The notes: a model not told the origin generated them from the sequence alone. DNA of 64,000 nt from Aeromonas veronii (GCF_040215105.1 NZ_CP157875.1:1479501-1543500); one strand, 5' to 3'; positions 1-9,341 are shown, counted from the stretch's first letter. Numbers and translations: made by a program.

Positions 1-468
1 AGTCACGAGATCTGGCAGCGTTTCGAGGGGGGCGAACTGGATCTGGCGCTCATCAAACAGACGCGGGGGCAGGGGGATCCTGTCGCCCGCTGGCGCGAGC
101 CGCTCGCCTGGGTCGACAGTCGCGACTGGCCGGCGGCAACGCGGGATCCCGTGCCTTTGGTGGTGTTCCCAAGCGAGGGGCTCTATCGGCGGCAGATGAC
201 GGATGCGCTGGATGAGCGAGGGCTGCGCTGGCGCATCGCCTATGTCAGCGCCAGCCTCGCGAGTCTGCAAGGGGCGGTGAGCGCCGGTATCGGGGTGAGC
301 CTGTTGCCGAGCCGGTTGGTGCAGGGCGATCAGGTCGAACTCACCGACTGGCCCCCCATGCGGGCAGTGGAGCTGGCCCTGCATCGGGGGGAGGAGGGCG
401 GGGAAGCCCTTCGCCGCCTGAGCGAGGCCCTCATCGCCCTGTGTGACGAGGTGATGGGGCCGCGCTGA
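1..468 (+). CDS. LysR-family transcriptional regulator, 3' end (partial)
   Basis: The reading frame is open from the first base, so the gene starts upstream of the window and its helix-turn-helix is not visible. The 155 residues seen look like the second half of a LysR effector-binding domain. The clearest pieces are ELDLALIK early on and GAVSAGIGVSLLPSRLV near residue 90, which is the typical segment before the C-terminal strand. A cytoplasmic DNA-binding regulator is inferred from the family. The target genes are unknown. It converges with the GyrI-like gene, leaving only about 15 bases between the two stop codons. Confidence 0.8.
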   Translation, partial: SHEIWQRFEGGELDLALIKQTRGQGDPVARWREPLAWVDSRDWPAATRDPVPLVVFPSEGLYRRQMTDALDERGLRWRIAYVSASLASLQGAVSAGIGVSLLPSRLVQGDQVELTDWPPMRAVELALHRGEEGGEALRRLSEALIALCDEVMGPR

Positions 469-483
469 TCCCGAGCACCGGGA

Positions 484-951
484 TCAGGCGGTGGCTTGCC
501 TTGGTAGCACGGCGAGCCAGACTTCCACCTCGCCGCTGTCGGTTTGGGCGTCAAACTCGGGGCCGTAGCGCTCGAAATCCGGCTTGTGGGCAGACTCATA
601 GCTGGATTGTGCGAGCCAGGCCAGTGCGGCTTGCCAGGTCTGGGGCAAGGTATCCACATGGCCTTGGTGCAGGAAGACGGCATAGGTCTGGGCAGTGATG
701 CGCATCCGGCCAAGAGTGGGGGGCAGCACCTCCAGGGCGTTCACCTCCACCGCACACAGGTATTCGCAGCCGCGCTCGTCGGCGCCGCAGATGACCCCGT
801 AGGCGTGTTCCCCGAGCTGGCCCGGCAAGGGGCCCAGCGCGCCGAAGTCGTGCCACTGGCCGCCGAAATCCCCCTGTGAAAACAGGTGATGGCGGCGTAT
901 TCCCCCCAGCAGCATGGGGCGACCTTGCTCGAATCGGATGGGGGCTGTCAT
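484..951 (-). CDS. GyrI-like small-molecule-binding domain protein
   Basis: This 155-residue protein has the length and pattern of stand-alone GyrI-like/SbmC domains, which bind small hydrophobic ligands or act as effector domains of AraC-type regulators. Supporting segments are the YGVICG region near residue 50, the AQTYAVFLHQGHVDTLPQTW region near residue 90, and a C-terminal half of the type FERYGPEFD...VEVWLAV. There is no DNA-binding domain or signal peptide, so a cytoplasmic stand-alone sensor is inferred. The ATG is preceded by GAGGAAA at good spacing. The true ligand cannot be read from the sequence. Confidence 0.75.
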   Translation of the reverse strand: MTAPIRFEQGRPMLLGGIRRHHLFSQGDFGGQWHDFGALGPLPGQLGEHAYGVICGADERGCEYLCAVEVNALEVLPPTLGRMRITAQTYAVFLHQGHVDTLPQTWQAALAWLAQSSYESAHKPDFERYGPEFDAQTDSGEVEVWLAVLPRQATA

Positions 952-1014
952 GACGTTTCCTCTCTGTCGGTTGAATACATCAGGCTGGCCAGTGCTTGGC
1001 CGCCTGTGGCCTGC

Positions 1015-1212
1015 TTAGCCAGCACTCCCCCCTCGGTCGGGGTCGGTGCTGGCGGCCTGGGTGTGCGCCGCCTGCTGGATCTTGCGCTCATAGTCTCGTT
1101 GCACGATGGCGAGCGCCGCCAGGGCCAGAGCCGGATCGATGTCGTTGGTCTCCAGCAGTTCGATAAGATCCACCGCAAGCTTGATCTCGGGGGGGGCGTT
1201 CTCCAGTGACAT
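1015..1212 (-). CDS. RsmS/YbaM-family small regulatory protein
   Basis: A 65-residue protein beginning [20 protein letters not shown], which closely follows the start of E. coli YbaM. Members of this family are called pleiotropic regulatory protein RsmS in some enterobacteria. The N-terminal half forms two predicted helices ending in IVQRDYERK, and the tail is polar and probably disordered. The frame continues upstream of this ATG, but only this start gives the family N-terminus. The gene lies about 60 bases from the GyrI-like gene on the same strand. The molecular role is poorly known, so only family membership is claimed. Confidence 0.8.
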   Translation of the reverse strand: MSLENAPPEIKLAVDLIELLETNDIDPALALAALAIVQRDYERKIQQAAHTQAASTDPDRGGSAG

Positions 1213-1286
1213 TCTCTTCTCCGCATCAGTGTCGTGTCGGGGGCCAGTATACAGGGCCGCGCCCGGGTTGGTGCAGGGGTACGCCA

Positions 1287-1757
1287 CTACAGGTGCTGGC
1301 GCATCTCCTTGTCTATCTCCTCGCGCAGGGCCATCAGCTTGAGCGCGTATTGTTGCAACTGCAGATCCCCCTCGCTCACCGGTTGCCACTGGGGCACCTT
1401 GTCCGGTTTGCCGTGCTCGTCCATGGCGACGAAGATGATGATGCAGTGGGTGGTCTTGTGGCGCTCCCGGCTGGTGGGGTGGCGGCTGTAGACATCCACC
1501 GCCAGGTGCATGCTGGTGGTGCCGGTGTGGATCACCTGGGCGTGCACCTCCACCAACTGGCCTATCTGGATGGGGCGCAGGAAGCGGATGCCCCCCACGT
1601 AGACGGTGACGGCATAGCCGCCACACCAGCCGGCGGCGCAGGCGTAACCCGCCTGATCGATCCACTTCATCACCATGCCGCCGTGCACCTTGCCGCCGAA
1701 GTTCACGTCGGCGGGCTCGGCCAGAAACTGCAGGGTCAGCTCGCGGGGTGGGGTCAT
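1287..1757 (-). CDS. Acyl-CoA thioesterase, hotdog fold (YciA/BACH type)
   Basis: A 156-residue single hotdog-domain protein. The signature [19 protein letters not shown] segment near residues 20-38 is the active-site helix of YciA/cytosolic acyl-CoA thioesterases, and the C-terminal half ([25 protein letters not shown]) gives the other strands. The family hydrolyses acyl-CoA to free acid and CoA in the cytoplasm. The reading frame extends upstream, but the ATG at 1757 has an AGGAG ribosome binding site and gives the family length. Substrate chain length cannot be inferred. Confidence 0.9.
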   Translation of the reverse strand: MTPPRELTLQFLAEPADVNFGGKVHGGMVMKWIDQAGYACAAGWCGGYAVTVYVGGIRFLRPIQIGQLVEVHAQVIHTGTTSMHLAVDVYSRHPTSRERHKTTHCIIIFVAMDEHGKPDKVPQWQPVSEGDLQLQQYALKLMALREEIDKEMRQHL

Positions 1758-1777
1758 GTTCTCTCCTTGCTGCCGGC

Positions 1778-2080
1778 TCATGGCCGGGTACTCTTGCGAT
1801 AAGCCTCGGCCTGCTGGCAGGGAGGCAGGGATGACACATAGGGGCGCTCGTTGCCGGTGCGCTGGCCGACGCTGGCGTATTGTTGCTGACAACGGGTCGC
1901 CTTGCCTCCCGCCCTGACGCAGGCATCGATGCGCTGCTGTCGGTCTTGTCCCGTCTGCAACTGGCGGGCGTTGAGGCAGGCTCTGTCCAATCCGTCCTGA
2001 TGGGTCTGCCTGTCCGGGGTGGCGGCCAGCAGGCCACCGGCGAGGGTGCAGGTGAGCAGCAGTATGACAAGCTTCATCAT
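1778..2080 (-). CDS. Small secreted protein of unknown function
   Basis: A 100-residue protein with a clear signal peptide ([20 protein letters not shown]). The mature part is polar and has four cysteines (in ACLNA, DACVRAG, TRCQQQY and PPCQQAE), so two disulfides are plausible. I do not recognise a named family. Its start overlaps the stop of the upstream DMT transporter gene (ATGATG/TGA), so the two are translationally coupled. AAGGAG lies eight bases before the first ATG. A periplasmic location is inferred from the signal peptide and the paired cysteines. Confidence 0.65.
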   Translation of the reverse strand: MMKLVILLLTCTLAGGLLAATPDRQTHQDGLDRACLNARQLQTGQDRQQRIDACVRAGGKATRCQQQYASVGQRTGNERPYVSSLPPCQQAEAYRKSTRP

Positions 2081-2928
2081 GATTTGTCTCCTTGCGGGGT
2101 GCGCCCCGCGATGACCAGCGCTATCCCCCCGAGGATACCCAGGGAGGAGAGCAACAGCCGCCATGATCCCGACTCATCGAGCAGGATGAGCCCGGCCAGG
2201 AGGGCGAGCGGGGGCACCAGTAGCTGGATGCTGGCGGCCAGGGTGCGCCCGAGCTGGGGCAGCACCTGATACCAGAGGGCATAGCCGAGACCGGAGGCGA
2301 GCCCCCCTGATGCCAGGGCGTAGCCGATGGCGGTCGGGCTGGCATTGAGTTGCCCCAGCCACAGATAGAGCAGGGCCGCAGGCAGGCTGGCCATCAGGAA
2401 GTGGCCCGCGTTGGCGGCGACGGGATCGCTAAAACGCGGCGCGCGCAGGGTATAGCAGGCCCAGGCGATGCCGGCGGCGACCATCAGCACGGCCCCCAGG
2501 GGATCCGGCGCGCTGATGCCGGGCAGCAGCAGCAAAATAAGCCCCGCCATGGCGAGCAGCAGGCCGGCCCACTGGAAAGGGGGAAGCCGCTCGCCACGCA
2601 GCAGCGGCGGGGCCAGCATGCTGAGCTGGACGGCGGCGAACAGCAGCAGGGCGCCGGTGCCTGTGGTCAGGGTCAGGTAGGCGAAGGAGAAGGCGGCGCC
2701 GTAGATGACGAGGCAGAGGGCGCCAGCCCAGTCTCCTTGGCGCGCTGGCGTGGGACGGCGCGCCGAGCAGAGCAGGAACAGCACCAGGGCGCCGCTGGTC
2801 AGGCGCAGCAGGGTGAACAGGGCCGGATCCATGCGCTCTTCAAACAGTGCCAGGCGGCAGAGCACCGAGTTGGCGGCGAATGCCACCAGGGTCAGCAGAG
2901 TGAGCAGCAACAGGCGGGGTAGCGGCAT
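2077..2928 (-). CDS. DMT-superfamily (EamA) inner-membrane transporter
   Basis: A 283-residue, very hydrophobic protein with about ten predicted membrane segments arranged as two EamA repeats (roughly residues 5-135 and 145-275), the usual layout of drug/metabolite exporters. The segment FAANSVLCRLALFEERMDPALFTLLRL near the N-terminus is typical of the family. AAGGTGA precedes the ATG. It is followed, with overlap, by a small secreted protein on the same transcript. Members export amino acids, nucleosides or drugs; the substrate here is not predictable. Confidence 0.88.
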   Translation of the reverse strand: MPLPRLLLLTLLTLVAFAANSVLCRLALFEERMDPALFTLLRLTSGALVLFLLCSARRPTPARQGDWAGALCLVIYGAAFSFAYLTLTTGTGALLLFAAVQLSMLAPPLLRGERLPPFQWAGLLLAMAGLILLLLPGISAPDPLGAVLMVAAGIAWACYTLRAPRFSDPVAANAGHFLMASLPAALLYLWLGQLNASPTAIGYALASGGLASGLGYALWYQVLPQLGRTLAASIQLLVPPLALLAGLILLDESGSWRLLLSSLGILGGIALVIAGRTPQGDKS

Positions 2929-2990
2929 TTATTCACCTTGAGTTCAGTGGCGGCGAACCAGCATAAAGCAAAATGCAATGAGGAGGGCCT

Positions 2991-3641
2991 ATGAAACAAA
3001 TACTCGATCAACTGCTCGGCAGCGGCAAGAGCTGGCTCAACGATGGCGGCGACAGCCGCAAGGCCCAGATGAAGGGCATGGCGCAGGGCGGCCTGGCGGC
3101 CGGGGCCATGGCTTTGCTGCTCGGCAACAAGAAGATACGTAAATATGGTGGCAAGGTGGCGGCGGTGGGCGGTGCGGCGGCCCTCGGTGGTCTCGCCTAC
3201 AAGCTCTACCAGGACTGGCAATCCCAGCAGGGCGGGGCGGCGCAACCAGCCCAGCCTCTGGATTCCCTGCAGGGACAGGCGCTTGACGCCCGTGCCACCC
3301 TGCTGGTGCGTGCCATGGTGGCGGCGGCCCGGGCCGATGGTCACATCGACGACGCCGAGCGCCAGAAGATCCAGCAGTACCTGACCGAACAGGGGCAGAG
3401 CGATGCGGCCCGCTGGATTGACGCCGAGCTGGCCCGCCCGCTGGATCCCCAGGCCCTGGCCCGGGAGGTCACCGACATGGAGCAGGCCACCGAGGTCTAC
3501 CTCGCCTCCCTGCTCACCGTCGAGGTGGATCACTTCATGGAGCGCGGTTATCTGGACGAGCTGGCCCGTGCCCTCAGGCTCGATGACAACCTCAAAGGCA
3601 GCATAGAGAAGCAGGTGGCCCAGCTGGGGTCGCCGAGCTGA
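2991..3641 (+). CDS. YebE-like inner-membrane protein, TerB/DUF533 family
   Basis: A 216-residue protein with a glycine/alanine-rich hydrophobic segment (about residues 28-70) and a soluble C-terminal TerB-like helical domain (about 95-216). The ARADGHIDDAERQKI motif and DHFMERGYLDELARAL match the same points in E. coli YebE (DUF533). The function of the family is not established. In E. coli yebE responds to envelope stress, but no regulatory site was identified here. A GAGGAG ribosome binding site lies just before the ATG. The gene is transcribed alone and divergently from the DMT transporter. Confidence 0.82.
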   Translation: MKQILDQLLGSGKSWLNDGGDSRKAQMKGMAQGGLAAGAMALLLGNKKIRKYGGKVAAVGGAAALGGLAYKLYQDWQSQQGGAAQPAQPLDSLQGQALDARATLLVRAMVAAARADGHIDDAERQKIQQYLTEQGQSDAARWIDAELARPLDPQALAREVTDMEQATEVYLASLLTVEVDHFMERGYLDELARALRLDDNLKGSIEKQVAQLGSPS

Positions 3642-3665
3642 TCCGCACGTTCGTACTCGATGAAA

Positions 3666-3684
3666 AGGCCCCGTCATGGGGCCT
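3666..3684 (+). terminator. Hairpin after yebE-like gene
   Basis: A 7-bp stem, AGGCCCC/GGGGCCT with a 5-base loop, lies 24 bases after the yebE-like stop and is followed by a short T-rich stretch (GTTTGTG). It sits between convergent genes and may serve both. Confidence 0.55.
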
Positions 3685-3715
3685 GTTTGTGTTCGGCCGC
3701 GTCCGCCTCAAGGGC

Positions 3716-5140
3716 TCAACGCAACAAGGGTTTGTCTAACTGCTGCCGGATAAGCTCCGCCAACTGGCCGAGGGCGGCCTCCAGCTCTGGGCTCCAGGGA
3801 TGGGAGCTGTTTAGGCGCAGGCAGTGGTTGTGCTGACCTTGGCTGGAAAAGAGCGCCCCGGGCGCCAGGGAAAAGCCGCAGGCGAGCGCTCTGGCGTGCA
3901 GGGCCCGGCTGTCGAGACGCTCGTCAAATTCCAGCCAGAGGAAGTAGCCGCCATCGGGGGAGGAAATGCGCACATCCAGGGGCAGGAGGCGCAGCAGAGC
4001 GGCCCGCATCTGCTGCTGGCGCTGGGCCAGGGTGTGGCGCAGGCGCCGAAAATGGGCATCCACCCCGCCCTGGCGCAGCATGTCGGCAAGCGCCAGCTGG
4101 CTCGGCACATTGGTCGACAGGGTCGACATCAGCTGCAGCCGCTGGATGCGCTCGGCATGGGGGCCCGCCACCACCCAGCCGACCCGAAAGCCCGGCGCCA
4201 GGCATTTGGAAAACGAGCTGCACAGCAGGCTGTCCCCCCGAGCGTCCCAATGCTTGAGCGGGCGCGGCCGCTCGCGGCCAAAATAGATCTCCGCATAGAC
4301 GTCGTCCTCCACCAGAGGAACCCGGTGGGCGTTGAGCAGCTGCATCAGCGCCTCCTTGTGGCCATCCGGCATGGTGTGACCCAGTGGATGCTGGACGTTG
4401 CCCATCAGCCAGCACGCCTTGATGGGGCGCTGGGCCAGGGCCTGTGCCAGCAGCGCAAGATCGATGCCAACCCCGGGGGTGACCGGGATCTCCACCGCCT
4501 TGAGCTGCAGACGCTCTATGGCCTGCAGGGCGCCGTAGAAGGTGGGAGACTCCACCACCACCCAGTCTCCCGGCTCGGTCAGCACCTGCAGGCTGAGGGA
4601 GAGCGCCTCCATGGCTCCCGTGGTGATGATGATCTCTTGGGGGTCGACCAGCAGGCCATCGTCCGCGTAGCGGCGGGCGATGGCCCGGCGCAACGTCTCG
4701 TTGCCGGGGGGCAAATCCGCCACCGTGCTGAAGGGATCGAGCCGGCGCATGCAGCTGCCCAGCGCCCGGCCGAGCTGGGGATGGGGGAAGAGGACGGGAT
4801 CCGCCACCGCCATGCCGAGCGGCACCAGATCCCGGGACTTGCTCGCCTGCAGCACCTCGAACACCAGATCGTTGATGTCCACCGAGCCGCTGTAGTGCGC
4901 CTGCTGGGGGGCGCTGATGCGCTGGGGGGAGGCGGCGGCCTTGACGTAGTAACCGGACTGGGGCCGCGCCAACACCAGGCCGCGGCTCTCCAGCAGCTGG
5001 TAGGCCTGCAGCACCGTCATGGGGCTCAAATGATGGGTCTTGCAGCTCTGGCGGATGGAGGGGATGCGCTCCCCCGGCCGCCAGACGCCGCTCTCTATCT
5101 GCTGCTGCAGCTGATCTGCCAGTTGGCCGTAGCGGGACAT
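3716..5140 (-). CDS. MocR-type regulator: GntR HTH fused to class I aminotransferase domain
   Basis: A 474-residue protein. Residues 1-70 form a GntR winged helix (RPGERIPSIRQSCKTHHLSPMTVLQAYQLLESRGL), and residues 100-470 form a fold type I aminotransferase domain. The PLP lysine is predicted at K312 in the SSFSKCLAPGFRVGW segment. MocR proteins use PLP or amino acid adducts as effectors; the family includes PdxR, TauR and GabR. It is divergent from cydABX, and the shared 120-base gap holds repeated GTTATAG elements, so control of itself and perhaps of the oxidase operon is inferred. The specific PdxR, TauR or GabR identity cannot be assigned. Confidence 0.9.
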   Translation of the reverse strand: MSRYGQLADQLQQQIESGVWRPGERIPSIRQSCKTHHLSPMTVLQAYQLLESRGLVLARPQSGYYVKAAASPQRISAPQQAHYSGSVDINDLVFEVLQASKSRDLVPLGMAVADPVLFPHPQLGRALGSCMRRLDPFSTVADLPPGNETLRRAIARRYADDGLLVDPQEIIITTGAMEALSLSLQVLTEPGDWVVVESPTFYGALQAIERLQLKAVEIPVTPGVGIDLALLAQALAQRPIKACWLMGNVQHPLGHTMPDGHKEALMQLLNAHRVPLVEDDVYAEIYFGRERPRPLKHWDARGDSLLCSSFSKCLAPGFRVGWVVAGPHAERIQRLQLMSTLSTNVPSQLALADMLRQGGVDAHFRRLRHTLAQRQQQMRAALLRLLPLDVRISSPDGGYFLWLEFDERLDSRALHARALACGFSLAPGALFSSQGQHNHCLRLNSSHPWSPELEAALGQLAELIRQQLDKPLLR

Positions 5141-5152
5141 GGTGGGCTCAAA

Positions 5153-5196
5153 CTGTTATAGGTGTATTTCACTATAACTGCATCTGTTATAGGTGT
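5153..5196. promoter_or_regulatory. Repeated GTTATAG elements between mocR-type gene and cydA
   Basis: The 13-base word CTGTTATAGGTGT occurs at 5153-5165 and again at 5184-5196, 31 bases apart. Between them is CTATAAC (about 5172-5178), the inverted form. Three spaced half-sites directly in front of a MocR start codon are the usual appearance of a MocR/GntR operator. Assignment as operator is inference from position and repetition. Confidence 0.6.
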
Positions 5197-5260
5197 CATG
5201 GCACGTGTTGTACTTAACGGGCGAAAACCTGTCTGTTAAATGCAACATAGAGAGTCATGC

Positions 5261-6832
5261 ATGATAAGCTTGGATGATGTGGTCAGCCTCTCCCGAATAC
5301 AGTTCGGCGCGACGGCGATGTTCCACTTTCTGTTTGTACCCCTCACCCTGGGGCTGTCCTGGATCCTGGTGATTGCCGAGTCGGCCTACGTGATGACCGG
5401 CAAGGTGATCTACAAGGACATCACCCGCTTCTGGGGCAAGTTGTTCGGTATCAACTTCGTGATGGGGGTGACTACCGGGATTACGTTGGAGTTCCAGTTC
5501 GGGACCAACTGGGCCTACTACTCCCACTACGTCGGCGACATCTTCGGCACTCCGCTCGCGGTGGAGGGACTGATGGCCTTCTTCCTCGAATCCACCCTGG
5601 TGGGACTCTTCTTCTTCGGCTGGGACAAACTCTCCCGCGGTCAGCACCTGATGGTGACCATGCTGGTGGCGCTCGGCTCCAACCTCTCAGCGCTCTGGAT
5701 CCTCATCGCCAACGGCTGGATGCAGAACCCGGTCGGCGCCGAGTTCAACCCCATGACGATGCGCATGGAGCTGGTGGACGTGGCCGCTGTCATCTTCAAC
5801 CCGGTGGCCCAGGTCAAGTTCGTGCACACGGTGGCGGCGGGCTATGTGGCTGCTTCCCTGTTCGTGATGGGGGTGAGCAGCTGGTATCTGCTGCGCCGCA
5901 TGGAGGTGCGCTTCGCCCTGCGCTCCTTCGCCATCGCCTCGGGTTTCGGTCTGGCCGCCATCCTCTCGGTCATAGTACTGGGTGACGAGTCTGGCTATCG
6001 CACCGGCGAGGTACAGAAGGTGAAACTCGCCGCCATCGAGGCGGAGTGGCACACCGAGCCTGCCCCGGCCTCCTTCACCCTGTTCGGTCTGCCGGATCAG
6101 AGCGCCGAGACCACCCACGCCGCGGTCAAGATCCCTTATCTGATGGGCATTATCGCCACCCGCTCCCTCGATGAGCAGGTGACGGGCCTGAAAGATCTCA
6201 AGGCCGAGCACGAGGTGCGCATCCGCAGTGGCATGCTGGCCCACGATGCCCTGGAAGCCCTGCGGGCGGATGGCGGCAATGCTGAGGCCAGGGCCACCTT
6301 CGAGCGCCACCGCGCCGATCTCGGCTACGGCCTGCTGCTGACCCCCTACGCCAAGGAGATTGGCAAGGCGGACGAGGTGGCCATTGCCAAGGCGGTGGAC
6401 GACTCCATCCCCCAGGTGGCGCCACTGTTCTGGAGCTTCCGACTGATGGTGGGCATAGGTGTGGTATTGCTGCTGCTCTTTACCGCCGCCTTCCTGCAGC
6501 TGTGCCGGGGCCGGCTGGTGCAATCGACCCGCTTGCTCAAGGCCCTGTTCTGGTCCATCCCCCTGCCCTGGATTGCCATCGAGGCGGGCTGGTTCGTGGC
6601 CGAGTTCGGTCGCCAGCCCTGGACCATCAGCGACGTGCTGCCGGTGTCGGCATCCGTCTCCTTGCTGCGCCCGGGCCAACTCTGGTTCAGCCTCATCTCC
6701 ATCTTCCTCATCTACAGCACGCTGCTGGTGGTGGAGCTGTTCTTGTTGCGTCACGTGATCCGCAAAGGGCCCGCCAGCCTGCAGACGGGTCGTTATCAAG
6801 GTGAAGTGTTGAAAAACGGGAGTCCCGTCTGA
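5261..6832 (+). CDS. cydA: Cytochrome bd ubiquinol oxidase subunit I
   Basis: This 523-residue inner-membrane subunit carries the quinol site and the haem ligands of a bd-type terminal oxidase. The axial histidine is H22 in [20 protein letters not shown] is present in the C-terminal third. The long Q-loop of the E. coli CydA type is present ([15 protein letters not shown] onward), and overall length matches E. coli CydA (522). The ATG at 5261 is preferred over one at 5240 because TAGAGAG lies six bases upstream and the protein then starts like the family. cydB follows with a TGATG overlap. Because a MocR gene flanks it rather than tol-pal genes, this may be a second bd oxidase. Confidence 0.96.
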   Translation: MISLDDVVSLSRIQFGATAMFHFLFVPLTLGLSWILVIAESAYVMTGKVIYKDITRFWGKLFGINFVMGVTTGITLEFQFGTNWAYYSHYVGDIFGTPLAVEGLMAFFLESTLVGLFFFGWDKLSRGQHLMVTMLVALGSNLSALWILIANGWMQNPVGAEFNPMTMRMELVDVAAVIFNPVAQVKFVHTVAAGYVAASLFVMGVSSWYLLRRMEVRFALRSFAIASGFGLAAILSVIVLGDESGYRTGEVQKVKLAAIEAEWHTEPAPASFTLFGLPDQSAETTHAAVKIPYLMGIIATRSLDEQVTGLKDLKAEHEVRIRSGMLAHDALEALRADGGNAEARATFERHRADLGYGLLLTPYAKEIGKADEVAIAKAVDDSIPQVAPLFWSFRLMVGIGVVLLLLFTAAFLQLCRGRLVQSTRLLKALFWSIPLPWIAIEAGWFVAEFGRQPWTISDVLPVSASVSLLRPGQLWFSLISIFLIYSTLLVVELFLLRHVIRKGPASLQTGRYQGEVLKNGSPV

Positions 6833-7959
6833 TGGATTACGAAACCCTGAAACTCGTCTGGTGGGGGCTGGTGCTCTTCCTGCTCATCGGCTTCGTGGTG
6901 ATGGATGGCTTCGATCTCGGGGTCGGCATGCTGTTGCCCGTGGTGGCCAAGAACGATGAGGAGCGGCGGGTGCTGCTCAACAGCGTGGGGCCCGTGTGGG
7001 AGGGCAACCAGGTGTGGCTCATCGCCGGCGCCGGCACCCTGTTCGCCGCCTGGCCTCTGGTCTATGCGGCCTCCTTCTCGGCGCTCTATGTGCCCTTCAT
7101 GTTCCTGCTGTTCGGCCTCTTCCTGCGCCCGGTCGGTTTTGACTATCGCAGCAAGCTGCCGGACCCCGTGTGGCGCCGCTGGTGGGACCGGGCCCTGGTG
7201 ATGGGAGCCCTGCTGCCGACCCTGGTGTTTGGCGCGACCCTCGCCTTCTTGCTGCAAGGCTTGCCGTTTCGCTTCGACTCGGCCCTTCGCATCCACTATG
7301 GCGCCTTCGATTTTAACTGGCCGCTGCTCTTCACCTGCATGGGCACGGCGCTGGCCCTGCTGATGCTCCATGGCTGCAGCTTCTTGCAGTGCAAGACTCA
7401 AGGGGTGATAGCGGCGCGCTGCGCTCGCCAGAGCCGCTGGCTCGGCCCTCTGGCAAGCGCTCTGTTTGCCTTGGGCGGCTTCTGGCTCAGCCAGATGCGC
7501 GGCTACCAGATAGCCGAGATTGGGGATCTCAACAGCGCCCTGACCCCCCTGATGAAACAGGTGACGACGGCGCCGGATGGCTGGTTTGGCAACTTCATTA
7601 CGCACCCCGTGCTCTGGGCCGTGCCGGCACTTGGCCTCTTGCTGCCGCTCTTGAGCGCGCTGGCAAGCAGCCTTGGCCGGGCGCGGCTCGCCATCGTCGC
7701 CAGCGGCGGTGCCTGCGCCGCCATGATGCTGACCATCGCCATCGCCCTGTTCCCCTTCGTGCTGCCCTCGTCTCTGGATCCGTCGAGCAGCCTGACCCTG
7801 TGGGACGGCATCTCCAGCGAGCGCACCCTCTTCATCATGCTGGGCATAGTCGCCGTGCTGATGCCAATCAACATCGGCTACACCCTCTGGGTCTACTGGG
7901 TGGCGCGGGGCAAGATGAGTACCGAGCAGGTGCGTGAACACGGCCATAGCCTCTACTAA
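6832..7959 (+). CDS. cydB: Cytochrome bd ubiquinol oxidase subunit II
   Basis: A 375-residue membrane subunit that pairs with CydA. The N-terminus ([21 protein letters not shown]) and the [12 protein letters not shown] segment are hallmarks of CydB. About eight to nine membrane segments are predicted. Its ATG shares one base with the cydA stop (TGATG), indicating translational coupling. The complex reduces O2 to water using ubiquinol at high oxygen affinity. The length is close to E. coli CydB (379). cydX follows after 24 bases. Confidence 0.96.
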   Translation: MDYETLKLVWWGLVLFLLIGFVVMDGFDLGVGMLLPVVAKNDEERRVLLNSVGPVWEGNQVWLIAGAGTLFAAWPLVYAASFSALYVPFMFLLFGLFLRPVGFDYRSKLPDPVWRRWWDRALVMGALLPTLVFGATLAFLLQGLPFRFDSALRIHYGAFDFNWPLLFTCMGTALALLMLHGCSFLQCKTQGVIAARCARQSRWLGPLASALFALGGFWLSQMRGYQIAEIGDLNSALTPLMKQVTTAPDGWFGNFITHPVLWAVPALGLLLPLLSALASSLGRARLAIVASGGACAAMMLTIAIALFPFVLPSSLDPSSSLTLWDGISSERTLFIMLGIVAVLMPINIGYTLWVYWVARGKMSTEQVREHGHSLY

Positions 7960-7983
7960 CACCGGAATTGAGGAGTCTTCGAT

Positions 7984-8097
7984 ATGTGGTATTTCACCTG
8001 GATACTGGGGCTGGGGTTTGCGCTGCTGTGCGGCCTGGTCAATCTGCTCTGGCTCGAGGCGCGCTGGGCCGCGGATGAGGATCTCAAGGAGTCTTGA
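7984..8097 (+). CDS. cydX: CydX small subunit of cytochrome bd oxidase
   Basis: A 37-residue open frame with GAGGAG ten bases before its ATG. The start MWYFTWILGLG is almost the same as E. coli CydX (MWYFAWILG), with one membrane helix followed by an acidic tail. In E. coli CydX stabilises the CydAB complex and its haems. It is the last gene of the operon and is easily missed because of its size. The match in sequence, length and position makes the call firm. Confidence 0.93.
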   Translation: MWYFTWILGLGFALLCGLVNLLWLEARWAADEDLKES

Positions 8098-8117
8098 GCC
8101 GCGCCATCTTGCCAATG

Positions 8118-8148
8118 AAAAAGGCCGACACTGGGTGTCGGCCTTTTT
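8118..8148. terminator. Bidirectional terminator after cydX and MFS gene
   Basis: A 13-bp perfect stem, AAAAAGGCCGACA/TGTCGGCCTTTTT, around a short loop. It lies between convergent genes, with T-runs on both strands. Confidence 0.9.
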
Positions 8149-8168
8149 GTTTGTGTCTGAGCAGCGGA

Positions 8169-9341
8169 TCAGACGGTCAGGGCGATCCTGGCCTCGCGCT
8201 GCTCGCTGATATGGGTGAGGCCATAGGCCAGCAACACTATGAGGGCCCCGATCCAGGGGGTGTGCATCAACCCTAGGTGCTCCACCACAAAGCCCCCCAC
8301 CACAGACCCCAGGGCGATGCCGACGTTGAAGGCGGCGATATTGAGGCCTGAGGCCACGTCCACGGCATTGGGGGTGTGGATTTCGGCCTGTTTGACCACC
8401 AGCACCTGCAGCCCAGGCACGTTGCCAAACGCGAAGGCGCCCCACACCAGCACGGTGAGCACGGCGAGCACAGGGTGCGGTGCGGTGAAGGTGAGGGTGA
8501 GCAGCACCAGGGCGAGGCCTGCGAACAGTAGCTTCAAGGCAGGCAGCGGGCCCATCTTGTCGGCCAGCTTGCCGCCCCAGATGTTGCCGACCGCCACCGA
8601 TACCCCGTATACCAGCAGGATCAGGCTCACCGCGTTGGCGCCAAAGCCGCTCACCTGCTGCAGGATGGGGGCGAGGAAGGTAAAGGCCGTGAAGGCACCG
8701 CCGTAACCCAGCGCCGTCTTGGCATAGACCAGCAGCAGCGGCTTGTGGGTCAGCACCGAGAGCTGTTCACGAATGCTGGAGGCTGCGCCCTTGGGCAGGT
8801 TGTTTGGAATGAGCAGCAGACTGCCCACCATGGCGATGATCCCGAGCAGACTCACCACTAGGAAGGTCTCGCGCCAGCCGAACTGCTGGCCAATCCAGGT
8901 GCCGAGCGGCACGCCAGTCACCAGGGCCACCGTCAGGCCGCTGAACATGATGGCGATGGCGCTCGCCGCCTTCTCCTTGGCCACCAGACCCGTGGCTATG
9001 GTGCTACCCACCGAGAAGAAGACCCCGTGGGCCAGCCCGGTCAGCACGCGGGCGACGATCAGGCTCTCGTAACCTGGGGCCTGCCAGGCCAGCAGGTTGC
9101 CAGCGGTGAACAGCGCCATCAGGCCCACCAGCAGCCACTTGCGCGGCAGCTTGCCGGTCAGCGCCGTCAACACGGGCGCGCCGATGGCGACGCCGAGGGC
9201 GTAGAGGCTGACCAGGAGGCCTGCCGAGGGCAGGGAGACGTGCAGCTGCTCGGCTATGGTGGGAATGAGCCCCACGATGACAAATTCGGTGGTGCCGATC
9301 GCAAAGGCACTCAGGGTGAGGGCAAACAACGCCAGTGGCAT
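8169..9341 (-). CDS. MFS transporter, DHA1 family (YdhP/AraJ-like)
   Basis: A 390-residue protein with twelve predicted membrane segments. The N-terminal SAFAIGTTEFVIVGLIPTIA and the following ALGVAIGAPVLTALTG segment are characteristic of the AraJ/YdhP group of drug:H+ antiporters. AAGGAG precedes the ATG. These proteins export sugars or drugs in a few studied cases; the substrate here is not predictable. It is transcribed alone, towards cydX. The 470-base upstream region leads into the AT-rich islet. Confidence 0.88.
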   Translation of the reverse strand: MPLALFALTLSAFAIGTTEFVIVGLIPTIAEQLHVSLPSAGLLVSLYALGVAIGAPVLTALTGKLPRKWLLVGLMALFTAGNLLAWQAPGYESLIVARVLTGLAHGVFFSVGSTIATGLVAKEKAASAIAIMFSGLTVALVTGVPLGTWIGQQFGWRETFLVVSLLGIIAMVGSLLLIPNNLPKGAASSIREQLSVLTHKPLLLVYAKTALGYGGAFTAFTFLAPILQQVSGFGANAVSLILLVYGVSVAVGNIWGGKLADKMGPLPALKLLFAGLALVLLTLTFTAPHPVLAVLTVLVWGAFAFGNVPGLQVLVVKQAEIHTPNAVDVASGLNIAAFNVGIALGSVVGGFVVEHLGLMHTPWIGALIVLLAYGLTHISEQREARIALTV

